In this document: positions 49,781 to 61,080 of the stretch, piece by piece | How positions within the stretch are numbered: the first letter of the stretch is position 1 | How the letters are laid out: the number at the start of each line of letters is the position of its first letter | The notes under the pieces: model-generated | What the model was told of the DNA's origin: nothing | Databases searched by the model: none | What the model saw: only the letters and a program-made list of their open reading frames with translations | Program-made: the position numbers and the translations under genes | Assembly (NCBI GenBank): GCA_030533445.1 | Contig: CM060078.1 | Coordinates: forward strand, 26,978,091 to 27,042,090 | Length of the DNA stretch: 64,000 bases | Direction of reading: 5' to 3' | Source: Cyprinodon diabolis | Taxonomy: Eukaryota > Chordata > Actinopteri > Cyprinodontiformes > Cyprinodontidae

Positions 49781-52700
49781 AAACTAATGAACTGTGGCAG
49801 CCTTATTGGTAGCTGATACAGAGGTAGCATGTGACCTAAATAAATAGAGGGAATAAGGGTACATCCCAGATCCAGAATCAAAGGAAGAGAATTTACATCC
49901 TTTTGGATATGCAAATGGATGTCTTGCTCTCGCTATCCACACATCTAGATTAAAGTATAATAATGATAAAGACAATTCTGATGTGAAGTTAAGCAGAAAC
50001 CTGTTACTGTAGCAACACCAACCCAGGTAATAAATAACACTAATTTACACTTGTATGTTTGTCTAAAAATGTCCTGTTAGGACCATGGAAACATAGCTTT
50101 AGGTAGATTTAGTGTCCATATCCCTAATTATTATTTGTTCTATCAAGCATAATGTTTTTAACCTCTGTTTTCCTATTTGGAACAATTTAATGACCCATAC
50201 TTAACTCAGCCCAGTTATTTTTCTATGCATTTTAAAAGCCTACTGTGTTTTACTTGATTGGCTATTCTTAGTAAGCATAAATTATTTCCCCGTGAGTGTT
50301 TTGTTATTTTCTTTGTATTTGCTTCTTGTTTATTGCTGGTAAAACTGTAAAGACAGCCCTGTAATGGCCCAGACATTACAGTGACACTGACTTGCATCTA
50401 ATGATTTAAGTAATGCAAGGTTTTTCTAATTACATAGAATGTGTAGCTTGTTTAAAACTAGCTTTACATAATACTAGGTTGTCTGCCCATCTCACATGTC
50501 ACAGAGTGAAAGAGATGTTTGCCGATTCCTCTGATGATTTTGTCTTCGAGTCAAAAGCTTAAGCACTCCTATCATCTTTTAGAAATTTCCAGGATTTACT
50601 CTTTGGAGCTGAAGAATCCCCTAAAGCTTTCAGATTTTCTCTTAAACTGGATGAAAACAAGTCAAAACGAAACAAGCTTTAACAGGATTCTACACGGCGC
50701 TTCTGATCTTGTGATAGAGTTCATTAATGTGCAAACATTTAGCAAATTCTTTTCTTTTATTCTAATCATTCAAAAGTATTTCCCTATCTCTTAATGTCCA
50801 GGTGAATAAACACAGCCTTGTCTTATTTGATTTGTAATTACAGTGTTCTTCACTTTCTTGCTCTACACATGTATAACTATCTGTCTTGCAACGAAAAAGA
50901 CACACAAGATCTATAAACGAGGAAAATTTAGGAAGGACGTCTCCTCTTTCCTCAGCCTCTGTGTTTTGGTTCCAACCATTAATCACAGTCTAGACAGGGT
51001 AACAGAAGGCAAATCAGGTCACTAATAAGTAAACATTGTTTAAACGACCTAAAAATAGCAGGCTGGGAAGACAGGTGGGTGGCAGCAGCCTGTTTTCCAA
51101 ATGTTATTAAGCAAGCAGAAAATACAGTAGGCAGAGCTGAGTCATTAAAGGGGATGGAGGGAATTATCTTCTAAGAACCCTGCAAATCCACTTAGAAGAA
51201 TTTTCGAGTACAATCACCTCATTAGCTTCACACAGTTGTCACCTGATTGCCTGAAACCCTCTACTGTCTCCTCTTGAATAAAACATTTGTTTTAAACATT
51301 TTGGTGTCTTTTAGGACTCATCTTTACAAGCATCTTTTTTTGCTTTTTAGCTTTCGAATAGTAGACACTGCAATACCTAAAGACCTGCAGAATAAAATAC
51401 TTTGGTTCTTTTCCTGCCTCTGATTTAACAAGGTGGAACATAAGAGGTCTTGTCTCACAGAGCAAATATTAAACTGCTATTATTTAGGCAGCAGGTACTG
51501 TGACATAAATGCTTCTATACAGAACTTAAAAAGTAGGAACCTAAAAAGCTTTAATATTCTGACTGTTTTGTGCAGTAGTTTATTAGGTTAAATACTTTGA
51601 TTTAGCATCTAAAGTGAGACGGACAAGTTTTTCATTTAACATGAATTTTTATCTAATTACATAAATAAAGTTGTTAAATAGTTGTAATCCATTCAACTCT
51701 TTATTATGCAAAGAGAATAAAATAAAGGAAGACTTTAACTCCATCAGTTTATTGGGCATCATGAGGCTGCAGTTCAAAGATATTAGTTAAACAGAAAGTG
51801 TGCACATAACTTAATAGAAAACCTTTCAATATTGGTTTTGACGTGTGCAAAAGGCCATAAACTTCATATTTTGTGCTTTTGTACATAGGATATTGTAAAA
51901 GGATGTGTAAAATTTGATGTTGTGGTGAAGAAATATAAAAACTGAAAGCAAGAAATCTGTCCTGTCTGTGAAGTCTCAGCTCCCTGGGAACATTCAAGGC
52001 TCACTTTCTGAAACCAGCTGAAGCAGTAAAATTAAATGTGCATCTGCAATAAAGAAGTAAGAAGGTCTGAACTTAAAGTAACAGATCCATCTCCCTCTAT
52101 TAAAATGATTTGGATAGTGCCACACTTTAAACTATTTATATGAATCAAAGTGCTGAAAGGAGATCTTCAAGTAAACCACAGATCTTTGGAGAGCACACTG
52201 TGACTCATGCTGTCCTCCTCTTCATAGTCCTGCACACTTTGATATAAACAGTACCAAAGGACGCCCAACAAGTTTCAAGAGATCTGATTATTTTGTGATT
52301 TCTTTTCGTGCATGTTTAGTAAAAGAGTATTATCACTCATAAAGAAGCCATAGATTCATCCAACAATAAATGAAAACCTTTAAACAGAAAAACTTGCAGT
52401 AAAAGTAACTAAAACCACCTGATTCATAAAAAATCCCCCGATTCCCGCTCCTACAGATTACCTTTGAAGAATTGATGACGCGGCCGTGTGTTTGTACCAA
52501 GTATTGTGAAATGCTAAGTGGTTGCCAAACATTTTTTGTTGTATAACTAGTCTCTACCGCTAAATGTTTTTCTAATCCTGTGTGACACTGCATGTTTTGT
52601 CTGAGTGTCAGCCAAGTTTAAAATCTAGTCCCCCCACCTTTTTTTTTTCCTGGTGCCATAAATTGAACTGGGATTGTGGGGGAGTGATGGGGGGAACTGG

Positions 52701-53084
52701 ATCGTTGGCACTTCAAGACAGTAAAAGCTAAATTTGTGTCCCTATTGTTCAAATGCTGACATTCATCGCTGTTACTGCCTTGTAAATGATAGTTTGAAGT
52801 TAAGACTAAAATTGCCATATTTTTTTAACGATGCTTCCAAAATGGTTACAAGCAGTCAGTATTTTATCAGCTTTTGAGACAGTGATATGATTTTTTTCCC
52901 TCAGATATCTTTCATTTTTGAATGTGCTTGCTGTGAAGAGACATTTTTATGAAATACTATTAACAGCATGCAGCAGTAGTACATGAGTACCGTCTTCAAC
53001 CAATGTTCTCAATGCTCAATGTATCTATCCAACATTAAATACCTTTTATTTTTTCATGCTCTTACTGTAATAGTCATGTTTGGA
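49781..53084. other. Non-coding DNA, nothing recognised
   Basis: AT-rich; no supported gene. The reading frames of 60-91 codons have no motif. Confidence 0.4.
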
Positions 53085-53145
53085 GGCCTTAGTCATCGGC
53101 ATGGATTTTGAGGGTTCAAGTTCCCAATCAGGTTGTGTGGAGTTT
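53085..53145 (+). repeat. Possible tRNA-derived SINE fragment
   Basis: GAGGGTTCAAGTTCCCAATC at 53110-53129 resembles a pol III B box/T-arm, followed by GGTTGTGTGGAGTTT, which often follows the tRNA-like head in fish SINEs. An A box is not clear, so this is a fragment at best. Confidence 0.35.
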
Positions 53146-53345
53146 ATTTGAGGACCTAAATGCAGAGACAGAAGCAGAAATGGTTTCTTGCAGGTTTAAT
53201 AATCCAAAGGGCAACAAAAGCAAAAGTCCACAAACAGAATATAAAATATCCAAAATCCAGGAGACGTCAGGGAACACACACATAAGGATCAAGAAATGAC
53301 GAGGAGTTGTCTGGGTAAAAGGCTGGTCACACCCTGGATGTGTCG
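53146..53345. repeat. Possible retroelement fragment
   Basis: GGACCTAAATGCAGAGACAG followed by CAGGTTTAATAATCCAAAGG and CAAAATCCAGG resembles parts of fish LTR-like interspersed repeats in composition and order. It is short, with no target duplications seen. Confidence 0.3.
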
Positions 53346-53638
53346 CCCCACCATCATTATAAAAGTTTGAATGGAATCTTTTATATCTCCTAATAAATAA
53401 ACACAATAACCCAGTCAGTGTGCTACTGTCTCCAGCTTCTATTTTCTTGGTAAACAACCCCATTATATACATTTTCACAGGTTTTTTTTTAAATAAAATT
53501 TCATTTACCAATGTGACTTATTTGAGATTGTAGTGTTCTATGAACTATGACCTTCCCTCTCCAGGACCAACTAAACTAGATTTATCCTAAACAAGGGCAG
53601 CAAAAGGGCAGGTATTAACTGTTTTAATCTTTTAGAAG

Positions 53639-53673
53639 AAGTTACATTCCCTTATCATAAGGGAATGTAACTT
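53639..53673. repeat. Perfect 35-nt palindrome (17-bp arms)
   Basis: AAGTTACATTCCCTTAT (53639-53655), a single C, then the exact reverse complement (53657-53673). It could form a cruciform or hairpin. No coding context. Confidence 0.95.
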
Positions 53674-54951
53674 ATCAAGTCTGACCCATTACTGTTGTGT
53701 TTTTTCTTTCTCTTCTGATCTGTGCTAGAGCTAAAACAAATTTTATCTGGATAAATAATACTTCTAAAAGGTAAACTTTGATGTGTTTATCCTCAGAATG
53801 AAGATACATACCGTTTAGTTCATGAGTCTAAACTCATAGGCTTCTTGTTTTTGCTTCTTTCATGTGTCAGGCTGTCTTTTTGAGGTTGAAACCTCTTGTG
53901 CAATTGCAAATTTTCTCAAATTGTAATCAAAACAGGATGTTCTCTTACTCAGCCTCACTGCCATCAATAGTCTCAAAGTTTGTGGTCAAGGGTTCACCAA
54001 TTCCAAATATCTTACTGAGGATTCCTGCCAAAACTAGAATCTATAACATTGAAGGAAAATGGTACCAGTTCAAGAATTTGGCTTGCAAAACCAGCTCAGA
54101 CTGTACAGTGAGTTAGTGCTAACTGCAGCGCTACTATAATTTCAGACTAGGAAACTGGTTTTGAGCGCACCTCTTTTCCCGTATGGTCATTTTTCCCCAT
54201 GAGCTGCAGACTTTAGTCTGGGGAGCAACACAATCCCGGACAAGAAAATGTGAGGTATGTGGAAAGAATGAGGGCAGACTTTAAAGTAAACTCAGATTGA
54301 TCCAAGCGAAACTAAGGAATTGTCTAAGGAATACAAAATATTTAGAAACAAGTAAAATCCTGATACAAGATCTCCTTGTTTCTAATCCTTCTGTTTCTCT
54401 GCCATATGAAGGCGGTGAATGAAAAACCAATCCAATGATATCTGATTTCACCTTAGGTGAATATACTCGTGGTTCTTTTTTAAAGTTTGGAAAGCTCAGA
54501 GCAATCTGGAAAGCTTCATGGGAACACTGTAGAATAGTTTGACTGCATCTTATCCATTCCATGCAAAGCAGGTCTGCCTCTGACCACAAATAAACCACAG
54601 AGTCCAGGAGAGAGAAAATGTGGCCAACACCTAATTGGTTCAACCAACTGTGGTCTGCCAGGCCCTTTTTCTCTCTTGTTCTGCAAAATCCTTAAGAGAA
54701 GCAAATCTACTTTACAAACTGCACTAATAGAAAAGATTTTTTTCCTCTTGTATATAAAAAACACACTATAGAACACTGCAAACTAAGCACTCTATTTTGT
54801 GCAAAGGAGTGCAAGATTCCTTGCCTTCAGTTAAAATAAGAATATTCATCTCCTTCCAAGTTTAAAATGTTTTTTCAATTTTTCAGATTATGTTAGATAA
54901 GATAAACCAGAGTTTACAAAAATCTATTTTCACATAATGGAAAAGTAATCA
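53674..54951. other. Non-coding DNA, nothing recognised
   Basis: AT-rich; no supported gene. Its right edge carries the 7-bp target duplication of the next element. Confidence 0.4.
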
Positions 54952-54958
54952 CCCCATG

Positions 54959-56257
54959 TATGGATCTAGAAAAGTCTCAGTATTCACAAACTCACATATG
55001 TTATCCACACATGCCCAAGACAAGATCCACACATGTACAGGATAAGATCCACACATCCACAAGACAAGATCCAGACATGCACATAATGATTGAAACAAGC
55101 ACATACAATTTACATATTCACAAGACAAGATTCACAAAAAGAATGCATACTCAATTTAATCTTTATTTATAAACTACTAGTGCTGTCAGGCTCAGAAAGA
55201 TTGGACCCAGCATTCGAGGCAGACAGATTTCTCAAAACATTTATTATAAATGTGCCTGTCAGTAACCTGGTCTTACAGTTCAGTCCAAGCTCAGAGGATG
55301 GTCAGCTGCCAACAAGATGCGGCGAGCACTGCCCAGAGGGTCCCAGACACTGATTTACAGGAGGTCGGAGAACAGGCAGACAAAGAAAGGTAGAATAATC
55401 CAGAGGGCGAAGCCAAAGCCAATGTCGAAGACATGCTCGGTAGCCAGAGCCAGAGGTCTTAAGAGGTACAGAGGGGAAATCCAGAATGGTGTCAGGAAAC
55501 AGTTCCAGGTTTGGTAAAAAGACAGGCAGAAATCCAGCAGGAGTACAAAGACAGGTCAGGAAAACAGATCAGAATGTGGACAAGCAGGCTCAGAGGTCCA
55601 AAAGCAGAATACGTCAGGCTTAGGCAATCAACACAATCAGGTACGCTAGAGAACTCTTACCACAGGCTCAAATAATCTGGCACTGATGACTGGTCTGAAG
55701 GCTGGTAAAATAAAGGCTGAAGCAGGTGGGTCAGATTAGCGGTAATGAGAACTGGGTGGAGATAGGCAGGTGAAGGAAATGAGCAATCAAGCCAGATATC
55801 AGCGCCGAGGTCATGACAAGTGCATTTTTTTGATTGGATTTTAGAGACTCACCCGCTGTGACTTGATGCACAAATAACATTTTTAACAAGCTTTGGGCTT
55901 GTGGCCGAGGTGGTAAGAATGGAGCTATATAATTGGTTGATGTTTGTTAAAAAAAAAAATTATTTATGCATTGAGTCACACAACGTGAGTCTTAAAAATT
56001 CACACAAATGCAATGAAGTTCAAAGATCCCTGGTAGTGTATAAATCAAGATATAATTGTGTAGGCATCACAAATTCTTTTGTGAATCCTTTCATGTGAAT
56101 ATTTACATTTTATGTGCATTTTTGGATCATGATGTGCGTTTGTGGATCTTATCCTGTGCATAGGTGGAACTTATCCTGTGCATATATTGACTTTGCTCTG
56201 TGCACATGTGTATCACATATATGAGTTTGTGAATATCGAGACCCTTCTAGCTCCATA
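54959..56257. mobile_element. Non-autonomous inverted-repeat element with 7-bp TSD
   Basis: The ends are imperfect inverted repeats of at least 45 bp (TATGGATCTAGAAAAGTCTC on the left; the right end complements to TATGGAGCTAGAAGGGTCTC), flanked on both sides by CCCCATG (54952-54958 and 56258-56264). Just inside each end, short units of the type GATCCACACATG.ACA(A)GA are repeated in tandem on the left and in inverted orientation on the right. This is typical of transposase-binding subterminal repeats. Without the inserted LTR the element would be about 659 bp. No transposase is encoded. A 7-8 bp duplication fits hAT-like or related groups, but the termini are not typical hAT ends, so the superfamily is open. 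Confidence 0.75.
55184..55818 (+). mobile_element. Solo LTR of a retrotransposon
   Basis: A 635-bp segment begins TGTCAGG and ends CATGACA, so it carries the TGTCA...TGACA inverted ends of LTRs. It is flanked by perfect 5-bp duplicates AGTGC (55179-55183 and 55819-55823). No second LTR or internal gag-pol sequence is present, as expected after recombination between two LTRs. Partial copies of the same LTR are at 26915-27070 and 29088-29450. Confidence 0.85.
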
Positions 56258-56305
56258 CCCCATGAAAGAGTAGAGATTAACCACATTTGTTGAATTTCTG
56301 TAAAA

Positions 56306-56400
56306 ATAAAAAAAACAATCCACTGGACTTTGTTTCCAAATTTGAAACTTTGAAAGTCCAAGTTTCAAACTTGAAAACCAAGTCCAGATGATTGTTTTTA
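56306..56400. repeat. Snap-back inverted repeat
   Basis: An arm of about 39 bp starting AAAACAATCCACTGGACTTT is followed closely by its imperfect complement ending AAGTCCAGATGATTG (roughly five mismatches). The same arm sequence recurs at 57848 as the head of another repeat fragment. Confidence 0.7.
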
Positions 56401-56404
56401 GTTT

Positions 56405-57842
56405 TTTCGGAATGACTATGACCTAGTGGAGAACCTTCACCATTATGTTGAATTTAGCTCTAAGAAATCCCTGAATTAGAACCTTTCTGACTTTAAAATG
56501 CCTGCTGGAAAAGCTCATAAACAACACATTATGCTTTTATCAAAAAAAATAAAGAACAAAAAAAGTAAAAACACAATCATTGAAATACATATGTTTTAAA
56601 AAGTTTACAAGGCATTTTGTGAAGTTATGGGACTCCAGTAACGCACAGAGTCCAAACAAGGAAAAGTTAGAGCAGTAATAGACCCTTTCAGAAGAGGCCT
56701 TCCAGTGAAAATTACTTCATGGTCAAACCCAGTCTCTGAAACACAATACAAGACAGATTGTGGATTAACCGATCTATATTCAAGCAACACACGACAACCA
56801 TCACCAAGATTTCTATAATGTGGTTTTACTGGCTTTGGTTAGTAACACGGATGCGACAGTGACTGCTGTCCCCACTCGCCAAATCAGCAGGGTTGTCAGA
56901 TGTCACTAATCAATTTTTCCAGCCCAAAAAAATTTCATAAACTGCTTGGATATACGAAATCACTCTCAATTTGAACCAAAGTCTATCTCTTAATGAATCT
57001 AAAGAAAGTATTTTATTTATTTTTTTACCATAGCTGGCCTGCCAGATTTGGAAACATCCCAACCTGGCAACAATGCACGTAAGACGTGAAATGCTAGCCT
57101 TTAGATGCAAAACCCCATCATGCACTGCAACGTATTTTTGCAAAATATTCAAACATAAATTCGCCAAATATAAGAGAACATCATCGTTTGGTTTAAATAA
57201 AGCATTTTAGTTTTAGTATAACTTACTCGTTTTAAGGATTTTACAGTTTCGAGAAATAGAAAATTACACCATATGCCAACCGTCATAAGGATGTGTGTGA
57301 CAAGGAAGGGCTATATATATACTGCATGCATCATTTAGGTAGTTAACATTGTATTACTTCTTGAGCTCCTTGAGTTAATTACTATCACAGGTAGGTGCTT
57401 CGGCCGGAGAGTAAGAGTAGGGGCCGGTATGATTTGAGGAGGGCCGGCAGTCGCACACTGAAATTAGAACCGGCCCAGCGGGCAAATGTCTAGTATTAAC
57501 TCACAGGCTTACCAGTCTGAGCCTGATTAAACCCTTGAATCATCCAGGAAATCAAAAATGAACTCAGAAAAACATGACATGACAAGGGCTTTATTACAGC
57601 TACTTTCATGATGATTAGAAAATTAAAAAAAGATCTTTTCACCAAAGAAATCTTGATGATCCACTAGAGTTTTTGAACTATTTTTGGTGGTATGTACCAA
57701 AAAAATCTCCTTTATGTTTTAAAAAAAAAAACTTGCAGGTCAACTTAAGAAACAATTATCAAATATATTTGAGCGCATTGAAAATACATGGGACCACAGT
57801 TCCTCTGATGTGACAAAATGATAACAAAAGATTCCGTAAAAA
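56405..57842. other. Non-coding DNA with a GC-rich patch
   Basis: Mostly AT-rich. At 57398-57485 there is a GC-rich patch with five GGCCGG or CCGGCC motifs (GGGGCCGGTATG, GGGCCGGCAGTCG, AACCGGCCCAGCGGGC). It probably belongs to a repeat I cannot name. Confidence 0.4.
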
Positions 57843-58080
57843 TTCAAAAAATATCCACTGGACTTGGTTTTCAAGATTTGAAGACGTTTCGCCACCTCTC
57901 CAGGAAGCTTTCTCGAATCAAATGTCTGGATCCGCAGTGAGTTTGAGTCTTATATGGACAAGGCCTTGTATTGCTTGGAAACATGCAAATGGTAACCGAT
58001 GAATGTGTGGTTTAGTTCCATCGTTAAACTGTAATACCTGGATGACTGAGAACCTTCATCAGCGATAACAAAAAATGAAG
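57843..58080. repeat. Interspersed repeat fragment (GAAGACGTTTCGCC-type)
   Basis: TCCACTGGACTTGGTTTTCAA, GAAGACGTTTCGCCACCTCT and CCAGGAAGCTT are followed by GTCTTATATGGACAAGGCC and TGGATGACTGAGAACCTTCA. This order is widespread in fish genomes next to retroelement remnants. Its head shares sequence with the arms of the inverted repeat at 56306. Confidence 0.55.
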
Positions 58081-58917
58081 TGTGAAAACCTTTCAGACTG
58101 CAAAACAAGCCTTCTAACTTATACAAAGGAAATGTTTTGTCTGAACTTGAAAATTTCTGTTTATTAAAAGCCCTGATGCACACCACTCCTGCCAAAACAG
58201 GGTGTGCTCTTCGTCAAGGCTTATGAGGGAACACATTGCCCAGATGGGCCAGATCTAAGTTCTTCTCATAGTCAACTTTTCTCTCTCAAACTGCATTTTT
58301 TCCAATCGTTTTGAACAAATTAACCCTGTTCCAATGTGGTGGAATAGCAGTTCAGGAAGTTGGGGAGATTTTTCCATGAGATGTGCTGAAATTGTAGCCA
58401 AACGGTTTTCCAGGATACTAAGGATTTTATTGGATAGAATCAGGTGTCCAGCTGCACTCCCCTACAGCTTCTCTCCTGCAGCTTTTAGATATGTCACTTA
58501 TTAAAGGTCCTTAAAGTAGTAAATATAGTCCAACCTTCCTGCATTTTAAGCCATTCTGTGAAGGCCTCGGTGACATTAGTGAACAAACAGCATCGTAAAA
58601 ACCAGACAGCTCAGGAAGAACGGCGTGGACAATTTTTGTTTTACTTTAAACATCTCGTAGAAAGCTGTTCAAACTGCAACAAAGAAGGAAAACCTACTAA
58701 GACATGATGAGGAATCTAAGCTGACAATGCATGAAAAGACAGTCTCTTACAATGACTTAAATAAGATATTGTTATCCAGCAGTTTCACTGTTTGACAGTT
58801 TATTTATAATCCTCTCACTGACCAAGCATTGTTGGAGGTACTTTACGTTCTTATGTAATGCTGTTTTTGTGTTTTGCCACAAATACTTTGGATTTTTTAC
58901 ATTTAAAGAAACAAATT
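58081..58917. other. Non-coding DNA, nothing recognised
   Basis: No supported feature. The last bases (58918-58920, ATA) are the target duplication of the CACTG element. Confidence 0.4.
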
Positions 58918-58983
58918 ATACACTGCATGAAAAGTGAGATTTTCGTCCCCGTAAACTCCCGCAGATCTCCCTGATTTTTGTCA

Positions 58984-59044
58984 GTTTCCGACAATTTGCA
59001 ACCCGCGCTTGTCCGTGTTTGTCGTGCCACAAATTGTCGGAAAC
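58984..59044. repeat. Subterminal hairpin of the CACTG element
   Basis: GTTTCCGACAATTTG at 58984-58998 and its exact complement at 59030-59044, 31 nt apart. Confidence 0.9.
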
Positions 59045-59117
59045 GGACTCTGACGTATGTGGAGAGCGATCAGCTGTACTAATGGACCTAATTAGCATAT
59101 GAATGCAGCAAATCCGC

Positions 59118-59284
59118 GCGGCTGGCCAGGTCCGGCTTGAATAACCTACTCAGTATTGGCTGAAACCACTATTCTCGAACAAGTGAAATCGCTCGTTATT
59201 GGCAGCAAAACCACACGTGGCCACGCCAGGCTTTAATTTTCTTACCGAGTATTGGACGGAACCACTTCTTTTTAAACAAGTAAA
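59118..59284. repeat. Subterminal direct duplication (~84-bp unit, two copies)
   Basis: GGCTGGCCAGGTCCGGCTTG...GAGCAAGTGAAATCGCTCGT-like order at 59119-59200 repeats imperfectly as CGTGGCCACGCCAGGCTTT...CAAGTAAAGTCGCTCGTGATT at 59217-59280. Both units contain AGTATTGG(C/A).GAA(A/C)CCACT. Confidence 0.7.
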
Positions 59285-59299
59285 GTCGCTCGTGATTGG

Positions 59300-59400
59300 T
59301 TGGCATATATATATATTTACATATAAATTTACATATATATATATTTATGAATATATATTTATTCATTCATATATTTATTCATTCATATATTTATGCTGTG
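59300..59400. repeat. AT simple-sequence tract
   Basis: ATATAT runs followed by TTCATTCATATATTTA units. Confidence 0.85.
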
Positions 59401-59571
59401 TATTTATGTTATCCTACACTACTACACAATTATTAGGCTACCATCAAGGACATGAATGAATTTATACAGGAAATGAACATTTGCCAGGAAGCTGTTTATG
59501 CAAAGAAAGAGCTTTATTAAAACACACACAACTATGTACAACGCGTATCCAAACACATGCGTATCTAAAAA

Positions 59572-60785
59572 TTACAAATCCGTGAACGGTCCGTTTGCTT
59601 CCTCGGGGTTGGAGGTAACTGGCAGCATTCCCTCCAAGGCAGGTCCGATGTGCAGACGCCTACTGTGCGTGGCCCTGTACTTCGGCATCGCTTCTAACCG
59701 GGACTGCAGCTTAACACAGAGTTCAGAGAGATCCGGCCTACGAAATGGCGGCGACCGTACAATCCATCCAGAGACACCGCCAACTATGCCATCTTCTTCG
59801 TCGGACATGAGGTCGACGGTGGCGGACTTCTAGAGTTCCACTTCCTCATCTGCTAGCACACTCTGCCTCGCTTTCAGCAGCTGAAAAAAAACAATGAATC
59901 AGCGCACTGCGTATGGACACAACACATCTATCAATGCACCTGAAAAATAGTCACCAAATAAAGTCTTACCCTCTTTCTTCTAGCCCGACTCCGAGCAGAT
60001 TGCTTGGCAGCCTCCGCACGCAACGTGTTCTCAGGCTGCGTATATCTGAAGCTCCTGCGTACCGTCTCAAAATACGTCTTACAGGCAGCTGGAAAACAAT
60101 TAAATGAGAGTGGTATGAATAAAAAATCAAACGCAAGTCACAGTAACAAGGAAAGAGAAAACATTAAAACAAGTCACTTACACACAATGTCGTCTTTATC
60201 AACATCGTGCAAATCTGGACTTGCTGATATGGCTCCAAGCAAATAGGAGGTCTGTGAAAACAAAATGTACAGCTATGATCGGTATCTATCCGTATCCATT
60301 TCCTTTTACCGCAGAATGAAAGCATATTCTTTAACTCTTACCCTTGCTCCGGTTCATAGCGCCTGCAATTAGTCTCCGAGTTGTGAAGACGGCGTACTGC
60401 TTCTTTTGAATCACAAAAAATACAATTTAATAAAGCTTGTTCTTGCAAGGCTACTATTAGCCGTAGCTTTAGGCTAGGCTGTTATTAGCCGTAGCTTTAG
60501 GCTAGGCTGCTATTAGCCGTAGCTTTAGGCTAGGCTGCTATTAGCCGTAGCTTAGGCTAGGCTGCTTTTAGCTTAGCAGGCAGTAATCGAACATATATTT
60601 ACCGCTAGCATCTCTTCTTTGAGTTCGTCTTGTTCGACTGCAGAGTCGCCATCGCGTCCAAGAGGAATTTTACCCCGAAATCCCACATACTCCGCTCCAG
60701 ACCGCCTGCACAAAGCAAAGCATACATCCTCCACTGTGGCTCCAGACCGCTCCGCTCTGAGTTTCTTGGAGATCGTAGAGAGCAT
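59572..60785 (-). pseudogene. Decayed multi-exon gene carried by the CACTG element
   Basis: Five minus-strand exons can be read. Exon 1 is 60603-60785 (MLSTISKKLRAERSGATVED..., 61 codons). Exon 2 is about 60342-60399. Exon 3 is 60182-60251 (TSYLLGAISASPDLHDVDKD). Exon 4 is 59970-60088 (ACKTYFETVRRSFRY, ending SARSRARRKR). Exon 5 is 59572-59880 (LLKARQSVLADEEVEL, later DLMSDEEDG, GWIVR and KYRATHSRRLH). Donors are GTAAG-type or GTAAAT and acceptors have pyrimidine tracts. Junctions 3-4 and 4-5 keep phase and read sensibly. Two defects are visible: an in-frame TAG at 59830-59832 and a phase mismatch between exons 2 and 3. The MSDEED / RLEA..KY..TH.RRLH pattern recalls uncharacterised fish proteins sometimes labelled C14orf93-like, which is an inference from memory. 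The function is unknown. Confidence 0.6.
60450..60575. repeat. 28-bp tandem repeat, four units
   Basis: Units of GCT(A/G)(C/T)TATTAGCCGTAGC followed by TTTAGGCTAG start at 60450, 60478, 60506 and 60534. The last lacks one T, and a partial fifth unit follows. It lies between exons 1 and 2 of the minus-strand gene. Confidence 0.95.
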
Positions 60786-61035
60786 GCGCGAGATGAACCA
60801 GGGTTTCCACGGATCATTAAAAATAATTACAATTCATTCTTTTTTTTTTTAATCAAGGCCCTAATTGGCACTAAACTTATTTAAATATGTTTATCGAAGT
60901 ATTTATAATTCTTTAATAAAAAATGCGTATAAAAACAATTTCGTCAGATATATTATATCGCTATTAATTTGCGTGGAACTGATCATAAAGCCGTATGTTC
61001 GGAAAGGAAGCTCCAGGCGGAGAAAAAGCTACAGG

Positions 61036-61080
61036 ATATATATATATATACGTATATATGTGTGTGTGTGTGTGTGTTTA
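61036..61080. repeat. TA/TG dinucleotide tract
   Basis: Runs of TATATA, then TGTGTG. Confidence 0.85.

Noticed and set aside
53108..53131. Possible functional tRNA gene
   Set aside because: Only a B-box-like GGTTCAAGTTC is present. No acceptor stem, D arm or anticodon arm can be folded. A SINE scrap is more likely.
55184..55818. Complete LTR retrotransposon
   Set aside because: Only one LTR between the 5-bp duplicates, with no gag or pol sequence; a solo LTR fits.
60450..60575. CRISPR-like array
   Set aside because: The 28-bp units abut directly with no spacers, so it is a minisatellite.
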